From: Flaccisagitta enflata
Taxonomy: Eukaryota > Chaetognatha > Sagittoidea > Aphragmophora
DNA: 64,000 bases
NCBI GenBank assembly: GCA_965153355.1
Contig: OZ231127.1
Location: forward strand, 99,386,001-99,450,000
Reading direction: 5' to 3'
Below, one piece after another: positions 10,562 to 23,000 of the stretch. Each line of letters starts with the position of its first letter. Positions within the stretch are counted from its first letter, which is position 1. Made by a program: the position numbers and the translations under genes. Under the pieces are notes generated by a model that searched no databases, was not told where the DNA came from, and saw only the letters and a list, made by a program, of their open reading frames with translations.

Positions 10562-11125
10562 ACTAGTCATCCAAGGATCGCACATGGTCAGCGGTACCCG
10601 ATGCCCTGCTTGGAGTGATTAGCTGAAGAAGCTGAGTGGGAGCAGGGCAGCGGCCCCAAAGGGCCGATGTCCTGTAGGACACAGGGGTGAATTTCCAGAC
10701 GTCCTGAGAAAGCACATTTAAGGACTGAGTTGATTGATTGGAGAACAGTAATGAGATCAGGGATGAGGGCAGATTTGAACCTGAGAGGGTCATTTTGAGG
10801 GCTTAATTGAGACCGATTTTAGGTTTTAGAGGTCTGATTTTAGGCCTGAAATAGTTGATTTTGGGCCTGATAAGGCTGATCTCGTACCTTAGTGGGCTGA
10901 TTTTGGGCTTGAGTGAGCTAATTTTGGATCTAGAAGGGTTGATTTTGGGTCTGAGAGGGGTGATTTTGGGTCTGAGAGGGCTGACTTGGGGCCTGAGAGG
11001 ACTGATTTGGGGTCTGAGAGGGCTGATTGGGGCCTGAGAGGGGCCTCGGGGGGGGGGGGACGTACGTACATACGGACGTCTGGAAATTCACCCCTGTGTC
11101 CTACAGGACATCGGCCCTTTGGGGC
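10562..11125 (+). mobile_element. Family C fold-back element
   Basis: Starts AGTC plus the mini-hairpin ATCCAAGGAT. The left inverted repeat gggcagcggccccaaag..gtcctgtagg at about 10645-10700 is mirrored at 11080-11125. Between them lies a ~20-bp array, tctgagagggctgattttgg, at about 10800-11045. Confidence 0.8.
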
Positions 11126-11510
11126 CGCTGCCCAAAAAGCGTTAGATGGGCAGCGGTATCTGTGCCCTGCCTAAGTAGGTTGTGGTTGAAGTTGAGGGGG
11201 GAGCAGGGCAGCGGCCCCGAAGGGGTCGATGACCTATGCTTTCACGCAGGGGAATTTTCTCCTTCTCTTCCTTCTCCTTCTCCTCCTCCTTCTCCTCCTT
11301 CTCCGTCCGTTTCCCCCCCCCCTCAAATCCCAGTCTCGAGGCCCAAATTCCAGTCTCGAGGCCCAAATCCCAGTCTTGAGGCCCAAATTGCAGCCTCAAG
11401 ACTGATTTGGGCCTTAAGGCAGGGATATAGGCCTCTTGGCTGAGATTTTGACCTTGAGGCTGAGAATTGGGCTTCAAGACTGAAATCTGGGCCTCCAGGC
11501 TAGGTTTTCA
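11126..11510 (+). mobile_element. Family B element, right end missing
   Basis: Begins AAAGCGTTAGATGG directly after the family C end. The left repeat gcagcggccccgaagg is at 11210. The array is forward at 11325-11400 and reversed at 11400-11505. No closing inverted repeat is found. Confidence 0.7.
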
Positions 11511-12062
11511 AAGAAAAAAAAATTGTCATACCGCTGGCTATCACCAGCCACATTCCATTGTGGGGGGGACGGACGGAGAAGGAGGGAAAGGAGAAGAAGA
11601 AGCAGGGTGAAAGAGATGAGCCACTCTCTCCAGTTGAAAGTTTTGGAACAGTGCAGTGAGCTCTTCCCGAAATCTTGGTATGACGGTCATGCTATGACCC
11701 AATGCCTCCCATTGCTATGCAAGTATGCCATTTCCCTAAACAGGTCCTTTTAATCTGTTTGACCCTGAGAGTTATGTTCTTTTAACTGGAGAGAGAGGAC
11801 TTTGCACTAAAGACTAAAATCGTCGATATAAAAGTCAATTGCATCATTTCGCGAAACTGGTTCGTCATACCGGCGATTTTAACGCTGTAAAGTGAAAGTT
11901 GAGCAGATAAAAGCAGTTGAGCATCTTTTAGTACCAAGTCCTCTCTCTGGTGGAAGTTCTAGCAAAAAGGTCAATCTTGAGGTGAGGAAGAATGATTGCT
12001 TTTATTCTGCCCTTGTAACTTGAAATTGTGTCGGATTTTTCGTTCATTTTCTCATGCATCTT

Positions 12063-12570
<508 letters not shown>

Positions 12571-12573
12571 TGG

Positions 12574-13320
12574 GCAGCGGCCCCAAAGGGCCAATGTCCT
12601 GTAGGACACAGGGGTGAATTTCCTTACGTCCATCCGTCCGTGCATCCGTACGTCCCCTCGAAAGCTTCTCAATTCTCATATTTCCATAGAATAATATGGG
12701 AAAATGACAAAATGCAAACTTCCCATTGATTAACATGGGAAATTTACAAAAAAAAAAGGAAAATGCAAATTTCCCTTGGAATAACATGGAAGATTAACAA
12801 AAAATTAAAAAAAAGTGTGAAATTCCAAATGGATAACATGGAAAATTGAGAAAACAAGGCCGGATACACGGCTACCCAAGTCACGTGCGGGTGGGCAGGG
12901 GCCATATTTGAGGTCACTAGACCATTAGGGAAGGAGCAGTGGGGTCAAAGAAATGAAATCATAAAAAAAGTAAAACGTGACCGACCGACCAACCGACGGA
13001 CGGACGGACAGACGGACGGACGGACAAAGCAGGTTGTAGAGTCGGGTACTCACGACTAAAAACCAATAAAAACATGAAATTCTTATTGAATAACATGGAA
13101 AGTTCACAAGAAATACAAAAAATGCGACTCCCATTGAATATTATGGAAAATTGCCCCAAAGGCCTGAAATATGCCTTCTCAGGACGTAAGGAAATTCACC
13201 CCTGTGTCCTACAGGACATCGGCGCTTTGGGGCCGCTGCCCTGCTCTCACTCCACTTCTTCAGCTGATCACTCCAAGCTGGGCATTGGGTACGGCTGACC
13301 ATTTGCAATTCTTGGATGAC
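12574..13320 (-). mobile_element. Family C fold-back element, interrupted by a HINE
   Basis: Inverted repeats ttttttgggcagcggcccc..cctgtagg (12574-12625) and its mirror at 13185-13240 enclose ~40-bp units of the cccat-n-aataacatggaaa type. The AATTC-TTGGAT mini-hairpin end is at about 13300-13315. The A1 element at 12853-13062 is inserted inside. Confidence 0.8.
12853..13062 (+). mobile_element. HINE-like A1 element nested in family C
   Basis: AACAAGGCCGG start, ACCG/ACGG tract at 12980-13025, and the hairpin end gggtactcacgactaaaaa. Confidence 0.85.
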
Positions 13321-13324
13321 TTGT

Positions 13325-13544
13325 TTTTAGTCGAGTGCTACGCGACTCTACACCCCGCTTTGTTGGTCCGTCTGTTGGTCTGTCGGTCCGTCGGTCCGTC
13401 GGTCCCTCCGTCCGTCACACTTTATTTCTTTTTGTTTTTTGGCGGTCTTTGGCCTCACTGCTCCTGCCCAGATGATCAAGTGACCTCAAACATGGCCCCT
13501 GCCCACCCACACGCGACTGGGGTAGCCGTGTATCCGGCCTTGTT
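13325..13544 (-). mobile_element. HINE-like A1 element
   Basis: Hairpin TCGAGTGCTACGCGACT at 13331, GGTCCGTC tract at 13360-13415, CCGGCCTTGTT end at 13534-13544. Confidence 0.88.
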
Positions 13545-13554
13545 TCTTATCATT

Positions 13555-13850
13555 CTTCTTCTTGATCATTTTCTTCTACTTCTCCCTCTTCTCCTTCTTC
13601 TTCCTCTTTTCTTCTTCTTCTTCTTCTTCTTCTTCTTCTTCTTCTTCTTCTTCTTCTTCTTCTTCTTCTTTATCTTCTTTAACTTCTTGTTCTTGCTCTT
13701 GTTCTTGTTCCTGTACTTGTTCTTGTTTTTTTTTCTTCTTTTTTTTCTCTTCTTCTTGTTCTTCGTGTTCTTCATGTTCGTCTTGTTCCTCTTTATCTTC
13801 TTGTTTTTTTATTCACCTTGTTTTTCTTCTTGTTTTTCTTGCTTAGATAA
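13555..13850. repeat. TTC/TTG-rich microsatellite
   Basis: Pure TTC at about 13611-13670, then degraded cttgttctt units to about 13840. No gene in it on either strand. Confidence 0.85.
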
Positions 13851-13936
13851 ATTGATTAACAACATTTTTTCTTAAATTGGCGGTACAGATCAAACACAGC
13901 AGCAAAAAAAAGAAAAAAAAAACACGCTAAAAAGAA

Positions 13937-13942
13937 TATAAA
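13937..13942 (+). promoter_or_regulatory. Possible TATA box of the secreted-protein gene
   Basis: TATAAA lies 93 bases before the ATG at 14035. Position is plausible, but A/T-rich context makes chance matches common. Confidence 0.3.
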
Positions 13943-14034
13943 CAAAACGAATCAACAAGGGGAGACAATAAACGGGAAAAATACTGGAAAAAAGAAAAAG
14001 AAAATCTTCACCTCGCCATCAGTTAACAACTATC

Positions 14035-14074
14035 ATGAAGTGGCTGGTTACCTTCTTAATTCTTCCCTTTGTCG
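14035..14074 (+). CDS. Secreted protein exon 1 (signal peptide)
   Basis: ATG AAG TGG begins 13 codons of hydrophobic leader. Donor gtaagt at 14075, phase 1. Confidence 0.8.
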
Positions 14075-17000
14075 GTAAGTTGAAGCTTTTTTCATGGTAC
14101 GACAAGTTGAACAATATTCCTCACTAAACCCAAACTGAAAATTATGGAAGAGGGCCTTGTGAGCCTTGTGAGCCTTACTACGCGCATCTCTCCCAGTTTT
14201 CTATCTAGCAAAACCAACCTAGCAAACTTTCATTCCGAGCGTAACCTAAAACACTAATGCTTGCCTATAATCGAAATAAAGATAGCAATTGTGGTAATAT
14301 TTATTCATCCATTGGTTTTCATTTTCTTATATTTGAGCCTCGTCTTTGAAGACCATGCAATGAAAAATGAATTTATCTTTGTTGGGTGATTGCTTTCTTT
14401 CATGACAACATGAAAGCACTATATCTTTCCATCATTTTTCAGGTGCGACAAAGCACCTCTATAACTGGCTGTGTCCGTTGGTTGGTCTGTCGGTCTGTAA
14501 CGCATTCGTTCGACGATCCACACGTCGCACCTATTGGCCTACTTAGCCTTGTTACTAACAATTTTGGTTGCGTGATACGCGACCTCATACTTTGCTTTGT
14601 CCGTAGGTCGGTCGGTCAGTCGGTCAGTCGGTCAGTTGGTCGGTCGGTCGATCGGTTGATTGGTCCCCATTTCGGCACTTTTTCGGCACTTTTTTTACTA
14701 TTTTAATTCATTTTTAGCCATTTTAGTCATTCTTAGTCATATCGACTCATATCAAGTCACTGAAGTCAATAAGGTCAATTCAGTCATTAAAGTCATTTTG
14801 CGTTATCCTCAGTCATTTCAAGTCGTTGCATGTCATTTTAGGTTATTTTAAGTCATTTTAGGTCATTTCAGGTCATCTTAGGCCATTTCTAGTCAATTTA
14901 AGCAAACTTCATTCCAGGCCACGCACTTTCGAGTTGGATAGAAGATGAAATCAATTTGGGACATTTGCCCGCCGCAGAACTACACGACATCGTTCAAAGT
15001 GAGTAACAAACGTCTGATTTACTGACCAACCGGTAAAGGAAGCAACAACACATATCGCAAAATTAGGTGGACAGCCATTAAAATCGTAGATAAGAGCACT
15101 TGACACCTATGCATATAATTCATGGAGAGGTTCCCTTCACCAGTATACATTAGATTTGACTTTGAGAGGATCTACGACTAAAATAAAGATAAAAGCCGCA
15201 TCTTTTTGTTAGTTGATGAAGATTTTTAACTTTTTTTTTATTCTAGACTAATCCTAGATCTGTATATCAAACTGTTGAAGCTTGTCAAAGTGAACCTCTA
15301 CTTTCTAATTCTTTTTTTATAATAGGATAGCAAATCTGAAAATGGCAACGTCTTTCTCATGCCATTTCTAAATGAATAAGGTTAGAAATGCCAGATTAAA
15401 GCCAAATGAAAGCTCTTTCCAAGAGTTTTCCAACACAATTTACTTTGAAATTTTGAAATTCAATATGACAATTAGCCATTAAAAAGTGCGGCTTCTTTAT
15501 TGATTCTAGCAGAGAGTTTCAAGTTTTAGCATTAAAAGAGCAACATTGAGCTATGAAACCTGTCCACCTGAATACTATGTGAGAGATTTTAGATTTGAAT
15601 TGAGCATTATTGAAATGGTAGAATCCAAAATGTTGCATTTACCATCTTCCAAATAAAAATCTTTAAATCTGTGACATAAGCTCATTAACTTATGCAAAAG
15701 TGAATATAAGTTGATCGCAAAATAATCACTAATAAATGTGAGCCCCCTCTGACTGAATCACGGCCACCGTTTGTCGGGAATGCGATTCTCAGAGCTTCTT
15801 GAGGTACTATGGACTGAAGGCGTTCCAGTCCGTTCTCTTATTTTTCTTTGTGCCTCCCTTCACTATGTTTAAACCTAAAGCTCCAAAGAGACTCAACGAA
15901 TCATAGACAAATTGTTGACATAAAAGAAGCCCTTCAAATTTGCAAGCAGTCTACGCAAACCGCATCTGTCTTGCTCAAACTGTTTTGAAGTACGGGGTCA
16001 TTCATCTCAAATCACAAAAAGTATTAAGCTTTTACATCAATCATCAATCATCTTATAGGTCTGAAACTTTTTTTTTTGTTTTAAAGGCCATCGCGTTACA
16101 AGTCGCGTGCGGTCTTGAAGACTAAAAGACCTAAAGACCAAAAGATAAAACAACTAAAAGCAGGAGCAGTAATGCAAAAAACGCCTAAAAACGCCGAAAA
16201 AAGCTAATGGAGACCGACCGACCGACGGACAGAGCGACAGACCGACCAACCGACATAGTGGTTCATAGAGTCGCGTAGCACGCGACTAAAAAGTGAGTCT
16301 GTAACTAAAGAAGCTAGAAATATGTGTTTTTTTAGGTGCCAAGATCTTTGTTCCCAGAGTGTAACAATGGCCAAAATAAAAACCGGACGCTCAGTATTGT
16401 ATGATTTATTGAAAACTACACATACTTTGTACTTAAAATCCTTAAGCATTTTGAAGAGCTTCAAAATCTCTAAAAATCTAGACCAAGCAGAAGTTTCTAG
16501 CTCAAGTCGTTTTCAAATGACATAAGAATGAAATAAAACACCCATATTCTTTTAAGCAAATTATTGTGCTTGACAATAAAACACTTTTTGTTTCACATAT
16601 TCTGTAGAATGAAGAAATCGATTAAATGTAAGGAAATGAAGTATTTTGAATTCTCTACAAAATGGAACCCAGCAAAAATCATGATTCTTATTCGTTTACT
16701 AGCTATATTAATTCAAAGTTAGTTACTCTAAAAAGATTGAAACCAGATTTGAGATTTCTGAGTGGTTATCTTTAAAGCATCATAACTTTAAAGTTTTGGA
16801 GCTACAACATTTTGCGAGGGCTCAAATGAAAGATATTTCCAAGCTCTTTAAAACCATTATGGATTTTAAGGGTTTATCTTTTTAAGTTACTGAGCAATTT
16901 TTGATCAAAAAACAGCGTCCGGTTTTTTATTTTGCCACTGTTAGATTTAAAAGATTTCTGTAGTAACAGGTGTTTAAGTGGTCCTTTGCAAAGCTTAAAG

Positions 17001-20000
17001 AGAAGCATTTAACAGGGAGTTGGCTCATTTCTCCTGATTTTTGCTAAAGTTTTATTTGGGGAAGTTTTCACCTTGATCCACTTGGAGATCTTTATTGATT
17101 AAACAAAAAATCATAACTAAGGCAAAATAAAAAAGCGAACTACTTGTTTGTCAATGTTTCACATCCAAGCAATGAGAAACACGTAGCAAAATCCATGATA
17201 GTTTCGAAGATCTGCGAAAGATGTTCCAAATGAGACTTTGCTGGATGTTCTAGCTTTATCCGTATAGAAATGGCATCAGATTTTTAGAACCGCTTGGTTT
17301 AAACTAGGAGAACTGTCACTTTTTCTGCGGTTTCTAGTGGTTCTGTCCATGACACACTGAAAGTAAACCAGGAAGAGTTTACCCAGAGGACAAAGTTACA
17401 AATCGCTTTACCATTTTTGCTTTAATCCATGATTTTGTTATCAGCTAGAAAATTGGATATGCATACATATGTGAGGAAACCAATCTGTTGCTGTCAAATG
17501 ACTTATATGCAAAAAAATCGAAGGAAACTCGTTTTTGATATAACAAAAAAGTCAGAAAAATGATAACAATCATTTTAGCAATTGCTTATTGAAAATTTTA
17601 AATTTGCATAGGAAATAAAAAAATCAACAAAGTAAGAACATAGCGCGCTCAGTAAATGATCTAGGAATCGCGCTATGTTCTTGTTTTATTGATATTTTGA
17701 TTTTCTATGCAAATTTAAAATTTTCAGTGAATCATGGTACATTGACAAAACGATTTTTTATTGCATTTTGCATGTTTTTTCAACTGTAAAATAAGGGATT
17801 TGAGATTGATACTAGCATATGCAAGTTAATTTATGCAAAATATGTATATTGACAGTTCAATTGAAAACATCAAAGCAAAATTTTTCATCAAATTCTATTC
17901 TATAAAATTAATGATTCATCTGGCTCGGGTAGCAAATTTGATGGTAATTTTCAGTGCGTCCCATGCATAATCCGTGGCAAAAAAACAGCAAAATCATTCC
18001 AGTAGCTCAATTTTGTAAATTTCCATTTTTTTTCTGAGTGGTTGGTACAGGTCATCAAATTTTCCCTTTTTTTGACCTCCTACCTTGTTTTGCTTGTAAT
18101 TTTTAAACGGAAAGAGCTAGAAATGCCAGATTGGAGCCATTTAAAAGATCTCTTCAAGATCTTTCCAACCGCCACCAATTTTTTGTGTACCGTTATAAAA
18201 CAACCAAGTTAGAAGCTGTCATACATGAGCAATATTGCAGAGATCTTCCTCTCTCACAATTTCACTTGTTTTGCTCATGGCTTGTGTCATGCTAACCCGA
18301 CATGGACGGGATGAAATTCATCAAATTTACATGTTTGAATATTGAACAAAACCATACATCATCATGTAGCTTACCTATTCTTACATATGAATCCATACTT
18401 GGATTTTCTTAAGTAAGCTCATTTTTCATGCAAATTAGGCTTAAATAGATATCGTTGGCAATTTTATTACAAGAAAATTTAGCTAAATACAACTAAGAAA
18501 TCAATATGACAGCGAAATTCTTATTGATAAGGTTCAAGCAAACATGTAAGATCATGTTTCTGAAATTTTTTTGAATTTTTTTAGTTTTTTAAAAAAATCT
18601 CTATAAGTACCATTTCTGGCTGGGTGGGCTGTCGGAAGAAAATATTTTTTCCCCAAGCTCTTTTTTATGCTAGTGACGAGGAATCTTTAAAGGAAGCTTC
18701 ATGAAAAATTTCAACCAAATCGGACAATTACTTTAGAAGTTATGCCATTTTTTCATTTTTTCATCTGGTAGGCTGGTTGGTCTGGTTGGACTGCTTGACA
18801 TTCTGTAGGTCGCATCAGAATCTAAGCAAAAGACCCTCTTGGTCTAGGTACCAACCATGCAAAATTTCAATGGGCTAGCTCGAACAGTTTCTGAGATATG
18901 CCAATTTTAGTTTTAAGAAATTTTATCAAATAAAGACACAAAAGCATCGCGCATTTGTGTGAGGAGCGCTGTGTGGAAACAAAGAATTAACTACGATGAG
19001 CCGTCGATGAGCGTATCAATTCTGTTCACACTTCAGGACCAACAACATGTAAAATTTCATTGTGACCAAATGTCTGGTAGTTAAGACTTGAAATTTTCAG
19101 TGTAGATTCAAAATTTCACGCTCTTTCACGTGGTGTGATCAGATTTTGTGTAAATTGTTTCGTTTTCATGCCATAGTGGCATATCTTAAGCGTTAGGTAT
19201 GCGTTAGGAACAAATCTGGGGGTGTGCGCGAATTGATACGCTCTAGAAAAAATGCAATTGAGCCGCTTTGGAGCCCCTTGGAAACATGAAATTTGGGAAA
19301 TATGCCCTTCAAGTAGTTGTCTTTCAGACAAACAAACATAATATGCTTAACTGTGAAGTAAAGTTAAGTTTTAAAAAATAATAATTAATATACTGTGATC
19401 TGAGTTAAATTTTGCTCAAAAATAGAGAGGGTGTACTGATCGCTAGAAAACCGTTTTTAAGGAACTTATTGTCAACGGAGCTCAAACAAATTCTTTGTAT
19501 GTTTCAAGTGATTGATGATTAATGATAAGGAGTCATGATATGGTCCATTTAGACATTTTTTGATTGCTTCTGCTTGCACTTTTCATGTGGAAACAAGCAG
19601 GAGACAAGCCAAATTTGACCATTTGACCCTAATTAAGGGCCTTCTAGGGGTCACGAGTGTCTCAAAAATAGGTTTGACAATATACACCTGACTATTAGGG
19701 ATGACATCAAACCATTGATTCATAGTTCAAAGCCGTAGCTCAAGCCTGGTAACTCTTAAGATGTTGGAGAGTCGGGCACCCTTGCTTGCTGCCAAAGCGT
19801 GACACTTGCCTCATAACTTGTGAACGGATAAAGCTAGAAATGCCACATTGGTCTCATTTCAAAGATCTTTTCAAGATTTTTCAAACCGTTACCCATTTCG
19901 TAAAACTCCCTTGAATAACAACCAGTTTATAAGCTGTTGAACATAAGCATTGTCATGATAAGTTTGGAAAAAATGCCCTCCATCTTTTTTCATGGTCTCA

Positions 20001-23000
20001 TCCTGATTTATCATCCATCCTCACATCTCTATGAAGTGCTGTGTCTCTGGGCCAGTATATCGGTTTTTCCAATAGTTAATCGTCCCACCTGTCAGTCCAT
20101 ATATCAGGGAGATTGTAAATAATTGCAAAATATGAGCAATGTCCAATGGAACACGATGGAAATACACTTTGGCTAGGAATCTTACAGTAGTCTTAAAGGG
20201 GACTAAGTCCCACAGCATACAAGGGGACTTTTTTTTGTCTATCATCCAATGCCATTCATTCACATCTTCCAGCTCAATGACTAATTTGAGGCTTAAGATG
20301 GTCAACTGGACGACTGGTAGTACTGATTCTATGCCCGAGACAATTGATTAGAGGTAACAGGGTGTGTAAAATCATCCGCAATTGGCACTTACCTTTTTCA
20401 AAAACCCTAGAAGATAAGGATTTATGACAGCATAAGTGGTGAGTATCAAAAATTATCCTTTTTAGTCGCGGACACGGGACTCTTCACCTTGCCTTGTTGG
20501 TCGGTAGGTGGGTAAGTCAGTAGGTTGGTCCATCCGTCCGTCACATTTTTGAATTCTGAGTGGTTTTCGCATAACTGCTCCTGCTCAACCATCCGCGACT
20601 GGATTGCCTTGTATCCAGCCTTGTTGATATTCAAAACTAAAATTCACTAAGTCAGTAATAAAACTTTTCAGGTATATCTTACCCTGATATGATATTCTTT
20701 AAAATGTTTTATCTTACCCTGATATGATTTTCTTTAAAATGTTTTTATCAGTTTTTCATACTCTTTAGGCCTAGTTTATTTGCTTAATTGAGCTCCATTT
20801 ATGTTGATATGATTAACTACCCTCAATATGATGTGTGCCAAGCCAAAAAAATCATCATTTAGTAATCACAAATATAACAAGGTCATTAGACCTAAGTCGC
20901 GTGCGTCGGCACTTTCAAAAAATGTCAGGCAGACAGACAGACAATTTTTTTTTCAAAAGCACTTTTCAAAAGGCTTTACTGCTCCAAGTTTCTTCTCTGC
21001 CACTCAAAGCCATCAAAAACGTGATAAAAAGCCTTAAAAGTGACTTTGTTACGGACGGACTGACCGACCGACGGACCAACAAAGTGGCTTATAGAGTCGC
21101 GTAGCACGCGACTAAAAATCTATGATATTGTAACCTATTTTGCCTATAAAACAAAATCCTGTCAAAATCAAAATCTTTGCTTGAAATTACTTGACTCCTA
21201 TACTTACAAGGGGTACAGGAAAGACCAGCAATCAATTTTAGCTTCTAGTATGACTAACTGGGGCACTCTGGTCCAAATTTCATAGTGCTGGGTCACTTTT
21301 TAGTACAGTTTTCTTTCCAGGAAGCAATTGCGGATAATTTTGCACACCCTGTTAGGATAGGGTAGGTTATGGTGTGGAGGAGCCTGAAGAATACAAAGTT
21401 GTGTGGAATAAAGGGGTTCTGAGGCTTGAGAGGACTGAGAGTACTTTTACCCCCTCTGGCTCCTTAATTACCAATTACAGATGTAGTGACACTCGTTGTC
21501 ATTTTTGTATCATGTTGCTGTCAAGTCAATATCTATTTTTCCTGATTTGTCTGTCAGGTAGTTGGACATGTTTGCTTAAGAGAGCTTTGGCCTGAAAGCA
21601 TGTTTGAGCTGGTGTTAGAGCTTGCTTTGCTCACTGACAACAGACGATTATGTTCCTATCAAGAATCATTAAATTCTGAGAGATACTTGGATAGCAATGA
21701 TTTCAGATTTTTATCTCAGGATCACTTCACCCATGAGTAGTGGGGGAGAAGCTCTGTAGTTGAATCTTAACATTGGGGGCGTTTTTTATGAAAATTCAAC
21801 TAGATATGTACTTAGTGGCATGAGAATCCCCCTACTTTGATTGTTTGTTTTCTTTTAAAACATGTTGTCTCAAAATCTGGTCAGTGATCTGATTTCAAGT
21901 TTGGATTTTAGGTAACTGCGTCTTAGATGCCAACAGGTCGCCCAAGGGCAATATGTGGTCAGCGATACCCGTTGCCCTGCTTTGAAGACAGGTGGTCAAG
22001 AACTTGGAAATTTACTTCGCCTTTTTCATGGATTATCTTTATTCTATGATGAAAATAAAACACATTGAATTAGAAATTAGTTCTTGGAGCCATTTCAAAG
22101 AAGATTTGAAGCTCTTTAATTTGCTCATGAATAACGAGTAGCTAAGATAATCCTGAGCTGCGTTATTGACAAAAATGGAAAGACTAAAATTGCTCATTGG
22201 AAAAAATTGAAATAAGCACTTTTTCAATCAGCGATTTTTTTCCTCAAACCATTGCCATTTCTTAACGAATAAAGCTACAATGACCAGCAACGTCGCATTT
22301 AGAAGATGTTTTGCAGAGCTTTAAAACGATCATGGATTTTCTATGGTTCAGGCGCAAAATTATGCAGAAACTAGCAAAACAAAGTGTTTGCTTTTTGGGC
22401 AGCGGCCCTAAAGGGCAGGCGGGGCTGGCAACCCCCCAAACATGCCGTAAGAATTGATTTTTTTCTTATTTCACACAAATTCATGTCCAACTAAGAAGAA
22501 TCTGCTGTCAAATCAATTCTTACGGCCAAGGAAGATAGCTAAAATCAATTTTAGTAATATCAAAAATTAAGAAAACCAGATTGCAGTGGCAATCGTCACA
22601 GAAGAGGTTGAGGAAACATTTTATTGTTCTTTACAAAATGTAGCAAAGGATAACTCGTCAATGTTTCATTTCATCCTCAACTGCACTATGACATGCAAAA
22701 AACGGGTTTTGTGAGTAATCAAAGATTACAAATCGATCAAAGAATTTCTTGATAGTGACTTTTTCTGACCATAAAAAGTTCAAAAATCAAAACTGAGAGG
22801 TAGAATTCGTTCAATAGAAAATAGTTGTACCCTAAAAGAGCTCTTTAGACATTATCAGCCTCCTTCCTCCTCTGCCCAAAGGGGCCAATGACCTAGGCTT
22901 TCACACATATGGGAAACTTTCTCCTTCTTCTTCTCCTCCTTCTTCTTCTTCTTCTTCTTCTTCTTCTTCTTCTTCTCCGTCCCCCCCTAACTTTGAGGCC

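Larger units (their letters stand above)
20357..21352. mobile_element. TA-flanked transposon (Tc1/mariner-type TIR) with two HINE insertions
   Basis: ACAGGGTGTGTAAAATCATC at the left is mirrored by ACAGGGTGTGCAAAATTATC at the right, both continuing CGCAATTG. TA at 20355 and 21353. No transposase frame. Two HINE-like copies have been inserted into it. Confidence 0.8.
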